Part shown: positions 8,107-19,173 of the stretch, piece after piece
Position numbering within the stretch: position 1 is the first letter of the stretch
How the letters are laid out: each line of letters starts with the position of its first letter
NCBI GenBank assembly: GCA_902756345.1
Contig: CACVQR010000002.1
Coordinates: 1-64,000, forward strand
Reading direction: 5' to 3'
DNA from: Fibrobacter succinogenes
GTDB taxonomy: Bacteria > Fibrobacterota > Fibrobacteria > Fibrobacterales > Fibrobacteraceae
DNA: 64,000 nucleotides
Translations under genes and position numbers: made by a program
The notes under the pieces: model-generated
Databases searched by the model: none
What the model was told of the DNA's origin: nothing
The model's input: the letters and a program-made list of their open reading frames with translations, nothing else

Positions 8107-8645
8107 CTAGTACGTCAGCCCGTAGCCGTACGGGTATAATCCTTTTTTGCCGTCACCGACGTTGATCGGGATTTGCTTGGCGTCTTTGGGCCAGGTGTGG
8201 GGGGAGTTTGCCGGTGGGCTTTACCTTGCCGTAGAGAACGTCTGCGACGCCTGCGCCTTCGCTGCCGGGGAGCCATGCCACGACAAAGGCGTCGGCGGTC
8301 TTGATGAACGAGGTGATGGGGTGCGGGCGGCCGGTATTGTTGGCGTGGCTGCCGGTTACAAAAACTTTGCTGTTGGTATCCAGCGGAAGAACCTTGTCGT
8401 TCTTGAGGATGACGAGACTTTTTTGAACGGCTTCGCGGGCGATTTGGCGGTGTTCGTTGCTGCCGATGTTCTTGGTGACGCCTACATAGGCGGCGGGACC
8501 ATAGCCATGTCGAGGCCTGCGTTAATGGATGCGCGAATGGCGTCTTCCCAGTCGGCAATCACGTAGCCGTCAAAGGCGAGTTCCGTCTTGAGAACGCCTG
8601 TGAGCAGGGCAGAATCGATATGTCATCTGGGCGATCATGTCGTCC
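8107..8645 (-). pseudogene. decayed GH3 beta-glucosidase, C-terminal pieces
   Basis: Several minus-strand frames together spell a glycoside hydrolase family 3 enzyme. LLTGVLKTELAFDGYVIADW carries the GH3 nucleophile region (the D of ADW) and runs on to INAGLDMAMVP. A large internal part is then missing. Next come IAREAVQKSLVILKN, KVFVTGSHANNTGRPHP and ADAFVVAWLPGSEGAGVADV, and finally, after one extra base in a run of C near 8197-8202, HTWPKDAKQIPINVGDG and LYPYGYGLTY with stop TAG at 8107-8109. At least two frame breaks, an in-frame stop after MAMVPPP and the deletion make it non-functional. It lies at the boundary between the accessory region and housekeeping genes. Confidence 0.85.
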
Positions 8646-8739
8646 ATGTGACGGGTGCATAATACCTTCCAAGGTAAATTTGCATTCAAAAGGTCTTTGG
8701 GTGAAAAAGAACTCGTGATTTCGCGTGTACATAAGAAAA

Positions 8740-8768
8740 CGGCCTTATTTCGCGAGGAAATAAGACCG
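8740..8768 (-). terminator. intrinsic terminator of icd
   Basis: Minus strand CGGTCTTATTTC-CTCGC-GAAATAAGGCCG followed by TTTTCTT: a 12-bp stem (one G-T pair) with a five-base loop, 22 bases past the icd stop codon. Confidence 0.85.
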
Positions 8769-8790
8769 AATTTCGTTTGTGGCGTGCGAA

Positions 8791-11004
<2,214 letters not shown>

Positions 11005-11072
11005 TCAGGGCAATCCCCGGCTCGCCGGGGCGGGCTGTACTCGCTAATGAAAAATTTTGTTGTTTGCTTAAT

Positions 11073-11219
11073 TGTGGACTACAATTTCTGTAAATTTTTT
11101 CTTTAATTTCTTGCGAAAACCTTCATTTTTGTACAAATGTGGACTAAAATACGCGAAAAAGTTGTCTGCAGACTGCGAAAAATTGCTTTTATTTGACCGC
11201 AATTTCTATAAATAAGGTA
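11073..11219 (+). promoter_or_regulatory. paired direct repeats in the pectate lyase upstream region
   Basis: Two motifs occur twice in the AT-rich region upstream of the pectate lyase. TGTGGACTA(C/A)AAT is at 11073-11085 and 11138-11150. CAATTTCT(G/A)TAAAT is at 11082-11095 and 11202-11215. Paired, spaced repeats suggest binding sites of a regulator for the pectin genes. A TGCGGG-TGTG-CCCGCA hairpin (11235-11250) follows directly before the ribosome binding site. No factor can be named. Confidence 0.4.
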
Positions 11220-11263
11220 GATTTAAAACGAATGTGCGGGTGTGCCCGCAAAAAGAGGATGCT

Positions 11264-13000
11264 ATGAGTGTTTGGAAGTTGCCTGCGCCGGTCATGGGCG
11301 CGTTCGGTTTGATGTTTGCGGTGTCGTCGTATGCGGCGGATTATGTTCCCCCTTCGACGGCGGTTTCGAAGGTTAACAGTTACCGCGGCTATTCGGAGTT
11401 GACTTCGGCCGCGTCTGGCATGGACATTGACCAGTACACCTACAACATGACCACGTGGCAAATTAGCAACGGCGGTTTTTACAAGGCCATGGCCGACAAG
11501 TACAAGAGTGCCTATTCCGGTGGGCAGAAGTCGGAATGGCGAGCTAAAGATGGTGGCGACCTCGGCACTATCGACAACAATGCAACCATCCAAGAAATGC
11601 GTTTATTGGCTCTCCGGTATAAGGAGACAACGAATTCCAACTACAAGTCTGCTTTTAAGACAAGCTTTAACAAGGCTCTGAACTTTATTCTCACCATGCA
11701 ACGCTCCACGGGCGGGCTTCCGCAGGTGTGGCCCAAGCGCGGTAACTACAGCGACCACGTGACGCTCAACGACAATGCCATGGTGCGCGCTATGGTCACT
11801 ATGATGGATATCGCTAACAAGACTTCGCCTTTTGATTCCGATATCATTGACGATGCGACACGAAGCAAGATGAAGTCTGCACTCGACAAGGCTATTCAAT
11901 ACTTGCTCAAGGCGCAGATTGTGAACAATGGAAATTTGACGGTTTGGTGCGCCCAGCATGATACCGCAAATTATGCACCGCGCCCGGCCCGCGCCTATGA
12001 ACTGGAATCTAAGTCGGGGAGCGAATCTGCCGGCGTTGTGTGGTTCCTGATGAATTGGCCCGAACAGACCGAAGCGATCCAGAAGGCGGTCAAGGGGGCT
12101 ATTGCCTGGTATAAGAAGACTAAGGTTACGGGGCTTTACTTTAACAAGAAAGCGGGTACATTTGACAAGCGCGATGGAAACGTGCTGTGGTATCGCTTTT
12201 ACGAAGTGAACAACGACAACTATTTCTTCTGCGACCGCGACGGGGCTAGCACCAAGACGCAGGACTTTACCAAAATTAGCGAAGAACGTCGCACGGGTTA
12301 CCAGTGGGCGGGCGACTACGGCAGTGCGCTTCTCTCGACGGAAGCCGCTTATTTAGAAGCGCTTGAAAAGATGTCTGGCACCTACGTTCCGCCTCCGCCG
12401 CCGGCAGTACTTTGCGGGAGCGATACCTGCAAGACATACATCGATGGCGTGAACTTTGTAGATATCAAGGGCGCTAAAGAAGCGACCAACACGGGCTTTG
12501 TGGGCGAGGGCTACGCCAATGTAGACAACGAAACGGGTAGCTACGTAACTTACGGCGTGACCGCTGCGAAGGCGGGCGAATACGATTTGACAATCCGCTT
12601 TGCAAATGGTGGCTCGGGCGCTCGCGGCTATGACATATATGTGGGCGATGTGCTTGTTGTTCAAGGCGTAAGCATGGGCTCTACTGGTGGCTGGACCACT
12701 TGGGAGGCACAAACCATTAAGGTGCCGCTCGAAAAGGGCTACAGCGAACTCAAGTTTGTGAGCACCTCGAAAGACGGCATGGCAAACATCGATTACGTTG
12801 GTTGGATGAGTGCTGACCTGTACGCCGGCGAAAAAGATATCGGTGGAACGACCGTGATCGGGACCCGTGCCGTGCAGGCTGTTCCGGCAAATGCTGCCGC
12901 CCGCTACTATGTAGACTTTGGTAGCCGCGACAACGCCGCAGGCGTTTACCTGAAAAAAGCAAACGGGAAGGTTTTTAAAGTGAATGGAGTAAAGAGGTAA
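11264..13000 (+). CDS. secreted pectate lyase, PL10 family, with C-terminal carbohydrate-binding module
   Basis: The product has 578 residues and begins with a signal peptide ending near SSYAADY. The catalytic part (about 30-360) has PL10 hallmarks: RSTGGLPQVWPKRGNYSDHV, TLNDNAMVRAM and RPARAYELESKSGSESAGVV. It cleaves polygalacturonate by beta-elimination, usually Ca-dependent, outside the cytoplasm. A proline-rich linker (YVPPPPPAVLC) leads to a CBM6/35-like beta-sandwich (about 385-510; EAT..GFVGEGYANVD and WTTWEAQTIKVPL). The C-terminus ends in a short basic tail (KVFKVNGVKR) like other exported enzymes here. I chose the ATG at 11264 because AGAGGA precedes it; an upstream GTG (11234) lies within a hairpin and has no ribosome binding site. 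The next gene encodes pectin methylesterase, which makes the de-esterified substrate. Confidence 0.9.
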   Translation: MSVWKLPAPVMGAFGLMFAVSSYAADYVPPSTAVSKVNSYRGYSELTSAASGMDIDQYTYNMTTWQISNGGFYKAMADKYKSAYSGGQKSEWRAKDGGDLGTIDNNATIQEMRLLALRYKETTNSNYKSAFKTSFNKALNFILTMQRSTGGLPQVWPKRGNYSDHVTLNDNAMVRAMVTMMDIANKTSPFDSDIIDDATRSKMKSALDKAIQYLLKAQIVNNGNLTVWCAQHDTANYAPRPARAYELESKSGSESAGVVWFLMNWPEQTEAIQKAVKGAIAWYKKTKVTGLYFNKKAGTFDKRDGNVLWYRFYEVNNDNYFFCDRDGASTKTQDFTKISEERRTGYQWAGDYGSALLSTEAAYLEALEKMSGTYVPPPPPAVLCGSDTCKTYIDGVNFVDIKGAKEATNTGFVGEGYANVDNETGSYVTYGVTAAKAGEYDLTIRFANGGSGARGYDIYVGDVLVVQGVSMGSTGGWTTWEAQTIKVPLEKGYSELKFVSTSKDGMANIDYVGWMSADLYAGEKDIGGTTVIGTRAVQAVPANAAARYYVDFGSRDNAAGVYLKKANGKVFKVNGVKR

Positions 13001-13010
13001 CAAGTTTGCA

Positions 13011-13213
13011 TGTCTTCCCGGGCGTAGACCCGGGATCTCCTCTAGCAGCCTACAAGAAAAGAATCTTGGAAAGCCGTAAAAGGAGGTGCCACCTTGGTGG
13101 CCATGCGCACTAAGCACTTCCCCAAAGAGGATAACTCTACTATGGCAACAAGTTGCCAAGTATCGTATAAAAGTGCTAAGTGCTGTCCGCCCGGGTCAAG
13201 CCCGGCATGACAG
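13011..13213. repeat. dispersed palindromic intergenic element (TGTCTTCCCG family), compound copy
   Basis: Begins TGTCTTCCCGGGCGTAGACC, continues through GGATCTCCTC, GGAAAGCCGTAAAAGGAGGT and GCCACCTTGGTGGCCATGCG, and ends CCCGGGTCAAGCCCGGCATG-ACA. The inner part (CACCTTGGTGGCCATGCGCA, then AACAAGTTGCCAAG and GTGCTAAGTGCTGTCCG) reappears inverted at 28476-28558. It fills the pectate lyase to pectinesterase gap and contains several hairpins that could act as a transcription brake. Confidence 0.75.
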
Positions 13214-13241
13214 TGGGAGAGGAACGAAGAAAAGGAATTTT

Positions 13242-15353
13242 ATGAATACGAATACTTGTAAATTTCTTCTGGTAACGACGCTTGCTTTTGCGGTAAGTGC
13301 CTCCGCAGTCGAGAAAAAGAAAATCGATTTCGTGGTCGGTGTCAATGGTGACTTCAAGGCGGCTGTTGCGGCAGCGGGCAAGTCGGGAGCATCTGCCAGC
13401 AACCGCTTCGTCATTTTTGTTCCCGATGGCGAATACGATATCACCAAGCTTACGGGCGACAGCCACGGAAAATCGACCGTGAGCGCGTCGTACCTCTCGA
13501 TTATCGGGCAGAGCCTCGAAAAGACGATTATCGCGAACAAGACCGATACCGAGGGCATCAGCCTTACGGCGACCATCTACTTCCCGAAAAACAACGAGAT
13601 GTACATGCAGGATATTACCCTGCAGAACAAGGGCACCTATAACTCTGGCAATGCGGCGCGTCAGGTGGCGCTGCAGCAGAACGAAGGCGATAAATATATT
13701 TACAAGAACGTGCGCCTACTGAGCGGTCAGGATACCTACTACACCAAGAAAGGCCGCACCTATTGGGAAGGCGGCGAAATCAACGGTACAGTAGACTTCA
13801 TCTGCGGTGGTGGCGACGTGTTCTTCGAAGGCACCAAACTCGTGATGACGCGCAACGGCGGGTACATTACCGCATCGCAAAATCCGGGAGACTGGGGCTA
13901 CGTCTTCAACAACGCGACCATTACCGTGAGCAACAACAGTTTCAACGGCACGTTCTATCTCGGGCGTTCCTGGGGGCACGCGAAGACGGTCTTCCTGAAC
14001 ACGAAAATGATTGCGCAGCCCAAGGGCGAAGGCTGGGGCCCCGACATGAATTCGGCTCCGCAGGTCTTTGGCGAATACAACAGCAAGGACGGCAATGGCA
14101 ATGCGGTGAACACGAGCCAGCGCAAGACCTATTTCAACGGCGGCAAGGACGCCTCGACGGCGACCACGCTCAAGACGGTTTGGAACGCAAGCGATGCCGC
14201 CAAGTACACACTCCAGAACGTACTCAAGGGTAGCGACAACTGGGATCCGACCAAGTTGACGGCGCAGGTTTCCGCCCCGAAAATCACGCAGGAAGGCGCC
14301 GAAATTGTCTGGGCCGACGACAATAATGCCCGCTGCTGGGTGGTGTTCGTAAACGGCAAGTACAAGGCGAATGTAGTCGCTCCGAGCTTCTCGCTCGAGG
14401 GTGTTGCCACGGGCTCGAAGATTACGGTTCGTGCTGCAAACAGCATGGGTGGCCTCGGCGCGTATTCCAACGAAGTCGCAACTGTCGATGCGAATGTGAC
14501 TTACTACAAAGTAACGCTTGGCGATGCGATCGGCGGCAAGGTGACGACAAACCTTTCGGGCGACAAGGTAGCCGAGGGCAAGAAGGCGACCTTTACCGCA
14601 GTCCCGAATGCGGGTTGGGAATTCGCAGGCTGGGGCGGTAAGAGCGCAAGCCAGATTGATGCGAGCAAGGCTGCGGTTGAAATCGTTGCGGCAGGCGATA
14701 TCGAACTCATTCCGAGTTTTACCGCCAAGGGAACGACCGTGTTCCAGGCGGAAGACGGAATCATTACGAACGCCGCAGCCGAAAGCAACAATGCGGGCTT
14801 TAACGGAAGTGCCTTCGTGAATTTTGCTGCCGGCGACTTGAGCATGATTCAAGTGCCCGTATACGCTGAAGTCGCGGGCGAGTACGAAGTTATGGTGCGC
14901 TATGCCAACGGTAGCGGCAATGCACGCAGCCTGGCGGCCGCGGCCCCGGGCGTGTGCACCGCCGGCATTGACGGTTGCAAAAGTGCCGAGTCGCTGTCCT
15001 TTGCGGCGACCACGAATTGGACGACTTGGGAAACGCTTTCGTTCAAGGCGAAACTCGCCGAGGGCGCAGGCTACATGACGTTTGCGACCATAGGCGGTAG
15101 CGATGGCCCGAACCTGGACCAGGTGGAACTCAAGCTGCTCAAGGCCGATGCGACGACTGCGATTCGCGGGCTTGCAACGCCGGGCCAGCAGTTGGTCCCG
15201 ACAACTCGCGTGCGCCTGTTTACCTTGACGGGGCAACTGGTTCGCGAATCCGTAGGCTTAAGCGTAAGCACCGAAAATCTGGCGCCGGGTGTGTACTTGC
15301 TGCAGCGTGGCGACGGCTCCCTACTCCGCCAGCAAATCATCCGCGTGAAATAG
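13242..15353 (+). CDS. secreted pectin methylesterase (CE8) with repeat and carbohydrate-binding modules
   Basis: The protein has 703 residues with a signal peptide (LLVTTLAFAVSASAVE). The CE8 catalytic domain (about 25-335) contains LLSGQDTYYTKKGR, GTVDFICGGGDVFFEG and FYLGRSWGHAKTVF. These hold the two aspartates (QDT and VDF) and the arginine (GRSWG) of the active site. It removes methyl esters from homogalacturonan, making substrate for the PL10 lyase encoded upstream. A fibronectin-like segment follows (about 340-420), then a bacterial repeat domain of the GWEFAGWGG type (about 430-500) and a CBM6/35-like domain (FQAEDGIITNAAAESNNAGF, about 505-640). The C-terminus (VRLFTLTGQLVRES, LAPGVYLLQRG, IIRVK) resembles a type A sorting tail of type IX secretion. 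The ATG at 13242 has AAAGGA upstream; an in-frame extension to 13086 runs into a repeat and is not coding. Confidence 0.92.
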   Translation: MNTNTCKFLLVTTLAFAVSASAVEKKKIDFVVGVNGDFKAAVAAAGKSGASASNRFVIFVPDGEYDITKLTGDSHGKSTVSASYLSIIGQSLEKTIIANKTDTEGISLTATIYFPKNNEMYMQDITLQNKGTYNSGNAARQVALQQNEGDKYIYKNVRLLSGQDTYYTKKGRTYWEGGEINGTVDFICGGGDVFFEGTKLVMTRNGGYITASQNPGDWGYVFNNATITVSNNSFNGTFYLGRSWGHAKTVFLNTKMIAQPKGEGWGPDMNSAPQVFGEYNSKDGNGNAVNTSQRKTYFNGGKDASTATTLKTVWNASDAAKYTLQNVLKGSDNWDPTKLTAQVSAPKITQEGAEIVWADDNNARCWVVFVNGKYKANVVAPSFSLEGVATGSKITVRAANSMGGLGAYSNEVATVDANVTYYKVTLGDAIGGKVTTNLSGDKVAEGKKATFTAVPNAGWEFAGWGGKSASQIDASKAAVEIVAAGDIELIPSFTAKGTTVFQAEDGIITNAAAESNNAGFNGSAFVNFAAGDLSMIQVPVYAEVAGEYEVMVRYANGSGNARSLAAAAPGVCTAGIDGCKSAESLSFAATTNWTTWETLSFKAKLAEGAGYMTFATIGGSDGPNLDQVELKLLKADATTAIRGLATPGQQLVPTTRVRLFTLTGQLVRESVGLSVSTENLAPGVYLLQRGDGSLLRQQIIRVK

Positions 15354-15368
15354 TTTGCAGAAAAAGAC

Positions 15369-15535
15369 GATGTATAATGTGTGATGTGTAATGAGTAATT
15401 TCACATCTCACATCTCACATCTCACATCTCACCCCCCACACCTCACACCTCACACCTCACACCTCACACCTCACACCTCACACCTCACACCCCACACCTC
15501 ACACCTCACACCCCACACCTCACACCTCACACTTT
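15369..15535. repeat. heptamer array A1 (CTCACAC units with inverted left arm)
   Basis: About 19 consecutive 7-bp units on the plus strand (CACATCT at first, then mostly CACACCT or CACACCC) from 15399 to 15535. They are preceded by a short left arm of reverse-complement units (ATGTATAATGTGTGATGTGT, 15370-15389), so the whole is an imperfect inverted repeat. It ends directly at the -10-like TATATT of the next gene. Confidence 0.9.
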
Positions 15536-15537
15536 AC

Positions 15538-15543
15538 TATATT
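15538..15543 (+). promoter_or_regulatory. -10-like TATATT nine bases before a start codon
   Basis: TTTACTATATTGCTCCCAG places TATATT at 15538-15543, nine bases before the ATG at 15553, with no Shine-Dalgarno site between. The upstream -35 position falls in heptamer array A1. It suggests a nearly leaderless mRNA. Confidence 0.5.
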
Positions 15544-15552
15544 GCTCCCAGT

Positions 15553-16488
15553 ATGTTAGGTATTGAGCAGAAAAAAGGAAACGACGATAACCTGTGCGGG
15601 CGTATGATTGCCTACGCCAAGATTTTGCCGAACCCCGACGAACGGGATAGCGGCACACCGTTCGATGACATGATCAAGAACGGGCTCTTGGCGCTGGAAG
15701 GTGATTTCCGCATGTTCTCGCCGCGCGTACCTAGCAAGAAGGCGATTGACCGCGCTGTCGATGACAAGCTGAACGACATGTTGGAATCGATGCAGGCCGA
15801 TGGCGTGGAACTCCCGCCCGATATGGATGTGGAACAGATGCGCGAACGCCTGCACGAACTTTCGAGCATGGAAGTCATTCCGATTCCGGCAAAGATCGGC
15901 AACTTCACCCGCGAAGAGGACATTCTCGCCGAAGACGCCGACATTTATTACATCGGTGAATTCATTGGCGCGGGGCAGGCTCACTTTTGCCTCACGACGC
16001 TCCCGATTTATTACCAGGCAAGGTTCCGCGAACAGGCCCGCAAAAAAGAGATGGACTTTTTGAACGAGGCACTCACGCAGATCGAATCGGGCGAATTCAT
16101 GGACACCGATGACCTGCAGAACGATACCGAAGAATTGTTCCCGAAGGGGCTTACATTGAACACCTTCATGGGCGATTTAGGCAAGCTCCTGAATACGCGC
16201 GTGATTCCGTTTTTGCTCGCACTCGAAACGGATGCCCAGTACGACGAACAAATCAAGCTTTTTTATGACTTTATGAAGGGCTACCCGGCAAAGGCCGACA
16301 TCAAGCTGATTGACTTGGCCATTCGCGACTTGCGCAATCAGAAGGATTCTGCGCTGGCCCGCCGCATTCTGGAACTGGGTTGCCAAAAAATCGATGCCAT
16401 CTACAACGAAGATACGCAGAAGGCAAACGAAATCGCAGAAGAAATTGTCAAGTTCGCTAAAGAAAAAAATAGCGGGGAGCTGCCGTAA
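15553..16488 (+). CDS. conserved hypothetical protein, 311 aa, coupled to an M16 protease
   Basis: I do not recognise this protein. It is acidic, has no signal peptide or membrane segment and looks cytoplasmic and mostly helical, with many E/D/K residues. An N-terminal part (PNPDERDSGTPFDDMIKNG) is followed by a predicted beta segment around ADIYYIGEFIGAGQAHFCLT and a helical C-terminal half (DEQIKLFYDFMKGYPAKADI, IRDLRNQKDSALARRILELG). The start is the ATG at 15553; an in-frame extension upstream would translate the heptamer array into Thr/Ser/His/Pro repeats and is rejected. Its stop codon overlaps the ATG of the protease gene (TAATG), so the two are co-translated, which suggests a linked role. 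No function can be assigned. Confidence 0.75.
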   Translation: MLGIEQKKGNDDNLCGRMIAYAKILPNPDERDSGTPFDDMIKNGLLALEGDFRMFSPRVPSKKAIDRAVDDKLNDMLESMQADGVELPPDMDVEQMRERLHELSSMEVIPIPAKIGNFTREEDILAEDADIYYIGEFIGAGQAHFCLTTLPIYYQARFREQARKKEMDFLNEALTQIESGEFMDTDDLQNDTEELFPKGLTLNTFMGDLGKLLNTRVIPFLLALETDAQYDEQIKLFYDFMKGYPAKADIKLIDLAIRDLRNQKDSALARRILELGCQKIDAIYNEDTQKANEIAEEIVKFAKEKNSGELP

Positions 16489-17951
16489 TGAATTGGCTCA
16501 ATAAATTTTCGTGTGGTGTGGCGCTGGCCGCTGCCTTGTTTACGCAGCCTTTTGCACAGGTGAACTTGGTGGTTCACAAAGAAGTCTTGCCGAACGGGCT
16601 CACGGTGCTTTTGCACCCGAACAAGCAGGCTCCTACGGTAAGTTGCCGCCTGTTCTACGTGACAGGTTCCGTGCACGAAGTTCCGGGCAAGTCGGGCCTG
16701 GCACACATTCTGGAACATGAACTCTTTAAGGGCACCAAGAAGGTGGGCATTACCGACAGCATTGCCGACGCCAAGTTCATGGCGGTGCAAGATAGCCTGC
16801 AGGCACTCATCCGTCCGGCGATTTTGGCGGGCGATACCGCGAAGGTGAAAAAGCTTACCGCCGAACATGATTCCGTGGTGAACGAACACCGCAAGATTTT
16901 TGTGAAGGACGAACTTTGGAGCGCTTACCAGGCCGCGGGCGGCACGGGGCTCAACGCCTTTACGAGCGACCTCATGACCGCCTACATCGTGACGCTCCCG
17001 AAGAATAAAATTGAACTGTTCATGTGGCTTGAATCGGACCGCATGCAGAACGCCGTGCTGCGCGAATTCTATTCCGAACGCATGGTTGTGCGCGAAGAAC
17101 GCCGCATGCGCTACGATGATAAACCTACGGGTCGCTATTACGAAACGCTGAATTCCATGATTTACGAGGCGTTCCCGTACCGCGTGCCGACCATTGGCTG
17201 GCCAAGCGACATCATGAACTTGACGCGCGAAATGGCCGACGAACATTACCGCAAGTATTACAAGCCGCGCAATGCGATTTTGGTGCTGGCAGGTGACATC
17301 GATACGACCGCCACCATGGAAATGGTCAAGAAGTACTTTGGCCCGATTCCTACAGGCGAGGCGTTCCCGCCGCTCACGATTCGCGACCCCGAGCAGGCCG
17401 GCGAAAAGCGCCTGACCGTAAAACGCCCGGACGCTCCGAACCTGTATACGCTCGTGTTCACGACGCCTGCTGTGGGCGACCAGATTCTGTACCCGCTGGA
17501 CATTGCCGAGGGCGTTTTGAATGGCCGTTCCGGCAGACTCTACAGGCGCCTGATTCAAGAAGAAAAGCTCGCCGTGAGCGTGAAGGCGTCTAATTCGCCC
17601 AACAAGTACGTGTCTGAATTCGGTGTGACGGTGAACTTGCGCCCGGATGCCGACCCCGCGAAGGTCGAAAAAATCGTGTGGGAAGAACTAGAACGCCTTA
17701 AGACCGAAACGGTGAGCGAACGCGATTTCCAGAAGGTGAAGAATCACGCCTACGCCGGCCTGGTGCGTAGCCTGACCGATATGGAAAACGTGGCGACGAT
17801 GCTTGCCTGGTACGAAATGTACGGCGACTACCGCATTTTCCTCAACTGGGCGGACGAACTCAATAAGGTCTCTGCCGCCGACGTACAAGCGGCCGCGCAG
17901 AAAACCTTCGTCCGCGAAAAGAGCGTCGCCGGCTTCCTGCTGAAGAAATAG
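16488..17951 (+). CDS. M16 (pitrilysin) family zinc peptidase, exported
   Basis: A 487-residue protein with a signal peptide (GVALAAALFTQPFAQV). The catalytic N-terminal domain has the inverted zinc motif HILEH (H-x-x-E-H) in KSGLAHILEHELFKG, and a downstream glutamate region VVREERRMRYDDKPTGRYYE supplies the third ligand. A helical insertion of about 50 residues separates them. The C-terminal half is the usual inactive M16 partner domain (VFTTPAVGDQILYPLDIAEG; GRSGRLYRRLIQEEKLAVSV). It is expected to cleave peptides in the periplasm or at the outer membrane. The start overlaps the previous stop codon, with GGGGAG upstream. The length is that of a single-unit M16B protein. It is the last gene before a repeat-filled convergent gap. 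Confidence 0.92.
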   Translation: MNWLNKFSCGVALAAALFTQPFAQVNLVVHKEVLPNGLTVLLHPNKQAPTVSCRLFYVTGSVHEVPGKSGLAHILEHELFKGTKKVGITDSIADAKFMAVQDSLQALIRPAILAGDTAKVKKLTAEHDSVVNEHRKIFVKDELWSAYQAAGGTGLNAFTSDLMTAYIVTLPKNKIELFMWLESDRMQNAVLREFYSERMVVREERRMRYDDKPTGRYYETLNSMIYEAFPYRVPTIGWPSDIMNLTREMADEHYRKYYKPRNAILVLAGDIDTTATMEMVKKYFGPIPTGEAFPPLTIRDPEQAGEKRLTVKRPDAPNLYTLVFTTPAVGDQILYPLDIAEGVLNGRSGRLYRRLIQEEKLAVSVKASNSPNKYVSEFGVTVNLRPDADPAKVEKIVWEELERLKTETVSERDFQKVKNHAYAGLVRSLTDMENVATMLAWYEMYGDYRIFLNWADELNKVSAADVQAAAQKTFVREKSVAGFLLKK

Positions 17952-17958
17952 CCCCGAT

Positions 17959-18105
17959 TGTCTTCCCGGGCCTGAAATGTCATGCCGCACGTGATGCGGC
18001 AACAACGTCATTGCGAGTTTGAATTGTCATGCCGGGCTTGAATTGTCATGCCGGGCTTGAATTGTCATGCCGGGCTTGACCCGGCATCTCCTTTTACAGC
18101 CTTCC
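17959..18105. repeat. dispersed palindromic element with 19-bp tandem units, between convergent genes
   Basis: Starts TGTCTTCCCGGGCC and ends GGCATCTCCTTTTACAGCCT, the end sequences of the dispersed family. Inside are a TGCCGCA-CGTGA-TGCGGCA hairpin (about 17991-18009) and three tandem copies of GAATTGTCATGCCGGGCTT. It separates the M16 peptidase and the CDF transporter, which converge here, and may terminate both. Confidence 0.75.
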
Positions 18106-18108
18106 AAC

Positions 18109-19008
18109 CTATACTTTCTTCGGATCGTACGGGTCGATGTGCACAAGCGCATCGACTACATTTTCGCCCGCCTCGATAATACGGCGCTCTACTTCTTCGG
18201 CCAGGTCGTGGGCGGCCAAGAGTGTCATGTCGGCGGGAACGACCACATGCAAATCCACGTGCAAATCGCTGCCCACGTAACGCGTGCGGAACCCGTGAAT
18301 GCTAATCACGTTCGGGCAGGCGAGTGCGACTTCGCGCAACTTTTGGGCCACCTCGGCGCTCGCGCCTTCGTCGGCCACGCGGTGGATTCCCGGCCATGCA
18401 ATTTCAAAGCCCGAATGCAGAATGAATACAGAAACGATAATCGCGCCTACGGAGTCTGCAAACCAGAGTGTGGGGCAAAGAATCCCGAACAAGACCGCGA
18501 TCAAAACAGGAATAGAACTGTAGGCGTCGCTCCGGTGGTGCCAAGCGTTTGCCTCGACGGCTTCGCTGCGGATGGCGCGACCCTTCGCCCGCGTGTAGCG
18601 GAAAAGCGCCTCTTTCACGATAATCGAAACCGCCGCCATAATCGCCGCAATCCATTCGGGGTGAGACTGCTCGCCGTTCATGAGCGCTACCACCGCATTG
18701 TAACCGAGCCCGAGACCCACGGCGCAAACCGCAAGCCCGATTCCGACCGAAATCAGCGTCTCGAATCGCCTGTGCCCATACGGGTGTTTCGCGTCGGGTG
18801 GCGAATTCCAGAAGCGGGCCCCTACGATAATCGCTATGTCCGTGATAAAATCAGATGCACTGTGAATGGCGTCGGCAATAAGTGCTTGAGATCCGCCAAA
18901 ATAACCTGCAAAAAACTTGCCAACCGACAAGGCGACGTTCCAGCCGAGCCCCACCCACGTAACGCGGCGGACCTCTGCGCTGTCATCTTTTTTTGCAATG
19001 CGAGTCAT
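18109..19008 (-). CDS. cation diffusion facilitator (CDF) family metal exporter
   Basis: This 299-residue inner-membrane protein has about six hydrophobic segments. NVALSVGKFFAGYFGGSQAL, then IADAIHSASDFITDIAIIVG, carries the D/H metal-site pattern of transmembrane helix 2 (DAIHS..D). HPYGHRRFETL is the cytoplasmic His-containing loop, and NAWHHRSDAYSSIPV (HHRSD) is the metal site of helix 5. The C-terminal cytoplasmic domain (VISIHGFRTRYVGSDLHVDL) is the usual dimerisation domain. It exports Zn, Fe, Mn or similar divalent ions by proton antiport; which metal cannot be read from this. The ATG at 19008 lacks a ribosome binding site and lies directly against a heptamer array. It is divergent from an efflux adaptor gene. 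Confidence 0.92.
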   Translation of the reverse strand: MTRIAKKDDSAEVRRVTWVGLGWNVALSVGKFFAGYFGGSQALIADAIHSASDFITDIAIIVGARFWNSPPDAKHPYGHRRFETLISVGIGLAVCAVGLGLGYNAVVALMNGEQSHPEWIAAIMAAVSIIVKEALFRYTRAKGRAIRSEAVEANAWHHRSDAYSSIPVLIAVLFGILCPTLWFADSVGAIIVSVFILHSGFEIAWPGIHRVADEGASAEVAQKLREVALACPNVISIHGFRTRYVGSDLHVDLHVVVPADMTLLAAHDLAEEVERRIIEAGENVVDALVHIDPYDPKKV

Positions 19009-19043
19009 AGGTAGTAGGAAGTAGACGGTAGGAAGTAGACAGT
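19009..19043. repeat. heptamer array B4 (TAGGAAG units)
   Basis: Short array GGTAGTAGGAAGTAGACGGT continuing AGGAAGTAGACAGT, abutting the start codon of the CDF gene. The same wording (GTAGACAGTAGGAAGTAGAC) forms the left arm of the array between fabD and fabG. Confidence 0.7.
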
Positions 19044-19173
19044 TGTTAGCGATTAATGCTGCATAATATAAAAAAATGGGGATAAACTCTTGCGAATAGG
19101 CAACCTTTTGTCGTGTGTGTGCATCTAAATACCCGAAAATGTCGGTAATACTTTTTATTTTTGGGTCTGTTGT

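Noticed and set aside
8147-8566. 139-codon plus-strand frame as a gene
   Set aside because: It is the antisense of the decayed GH3 gene and has no family features.
15399-15535. CRISPR-like repeated block
   Set aside because: Units are 7 bp with no spacers; it is a simple tandem array. The same holds for 26273-26405 and 58071-58226.
15391-15552. N-terminal extension of the 311-aa protein
   Set aside because: It would translate heptamer array A1 into Thr/Ser/His/Pro repeats; the ATG at 15553 follows a -10 element directly.
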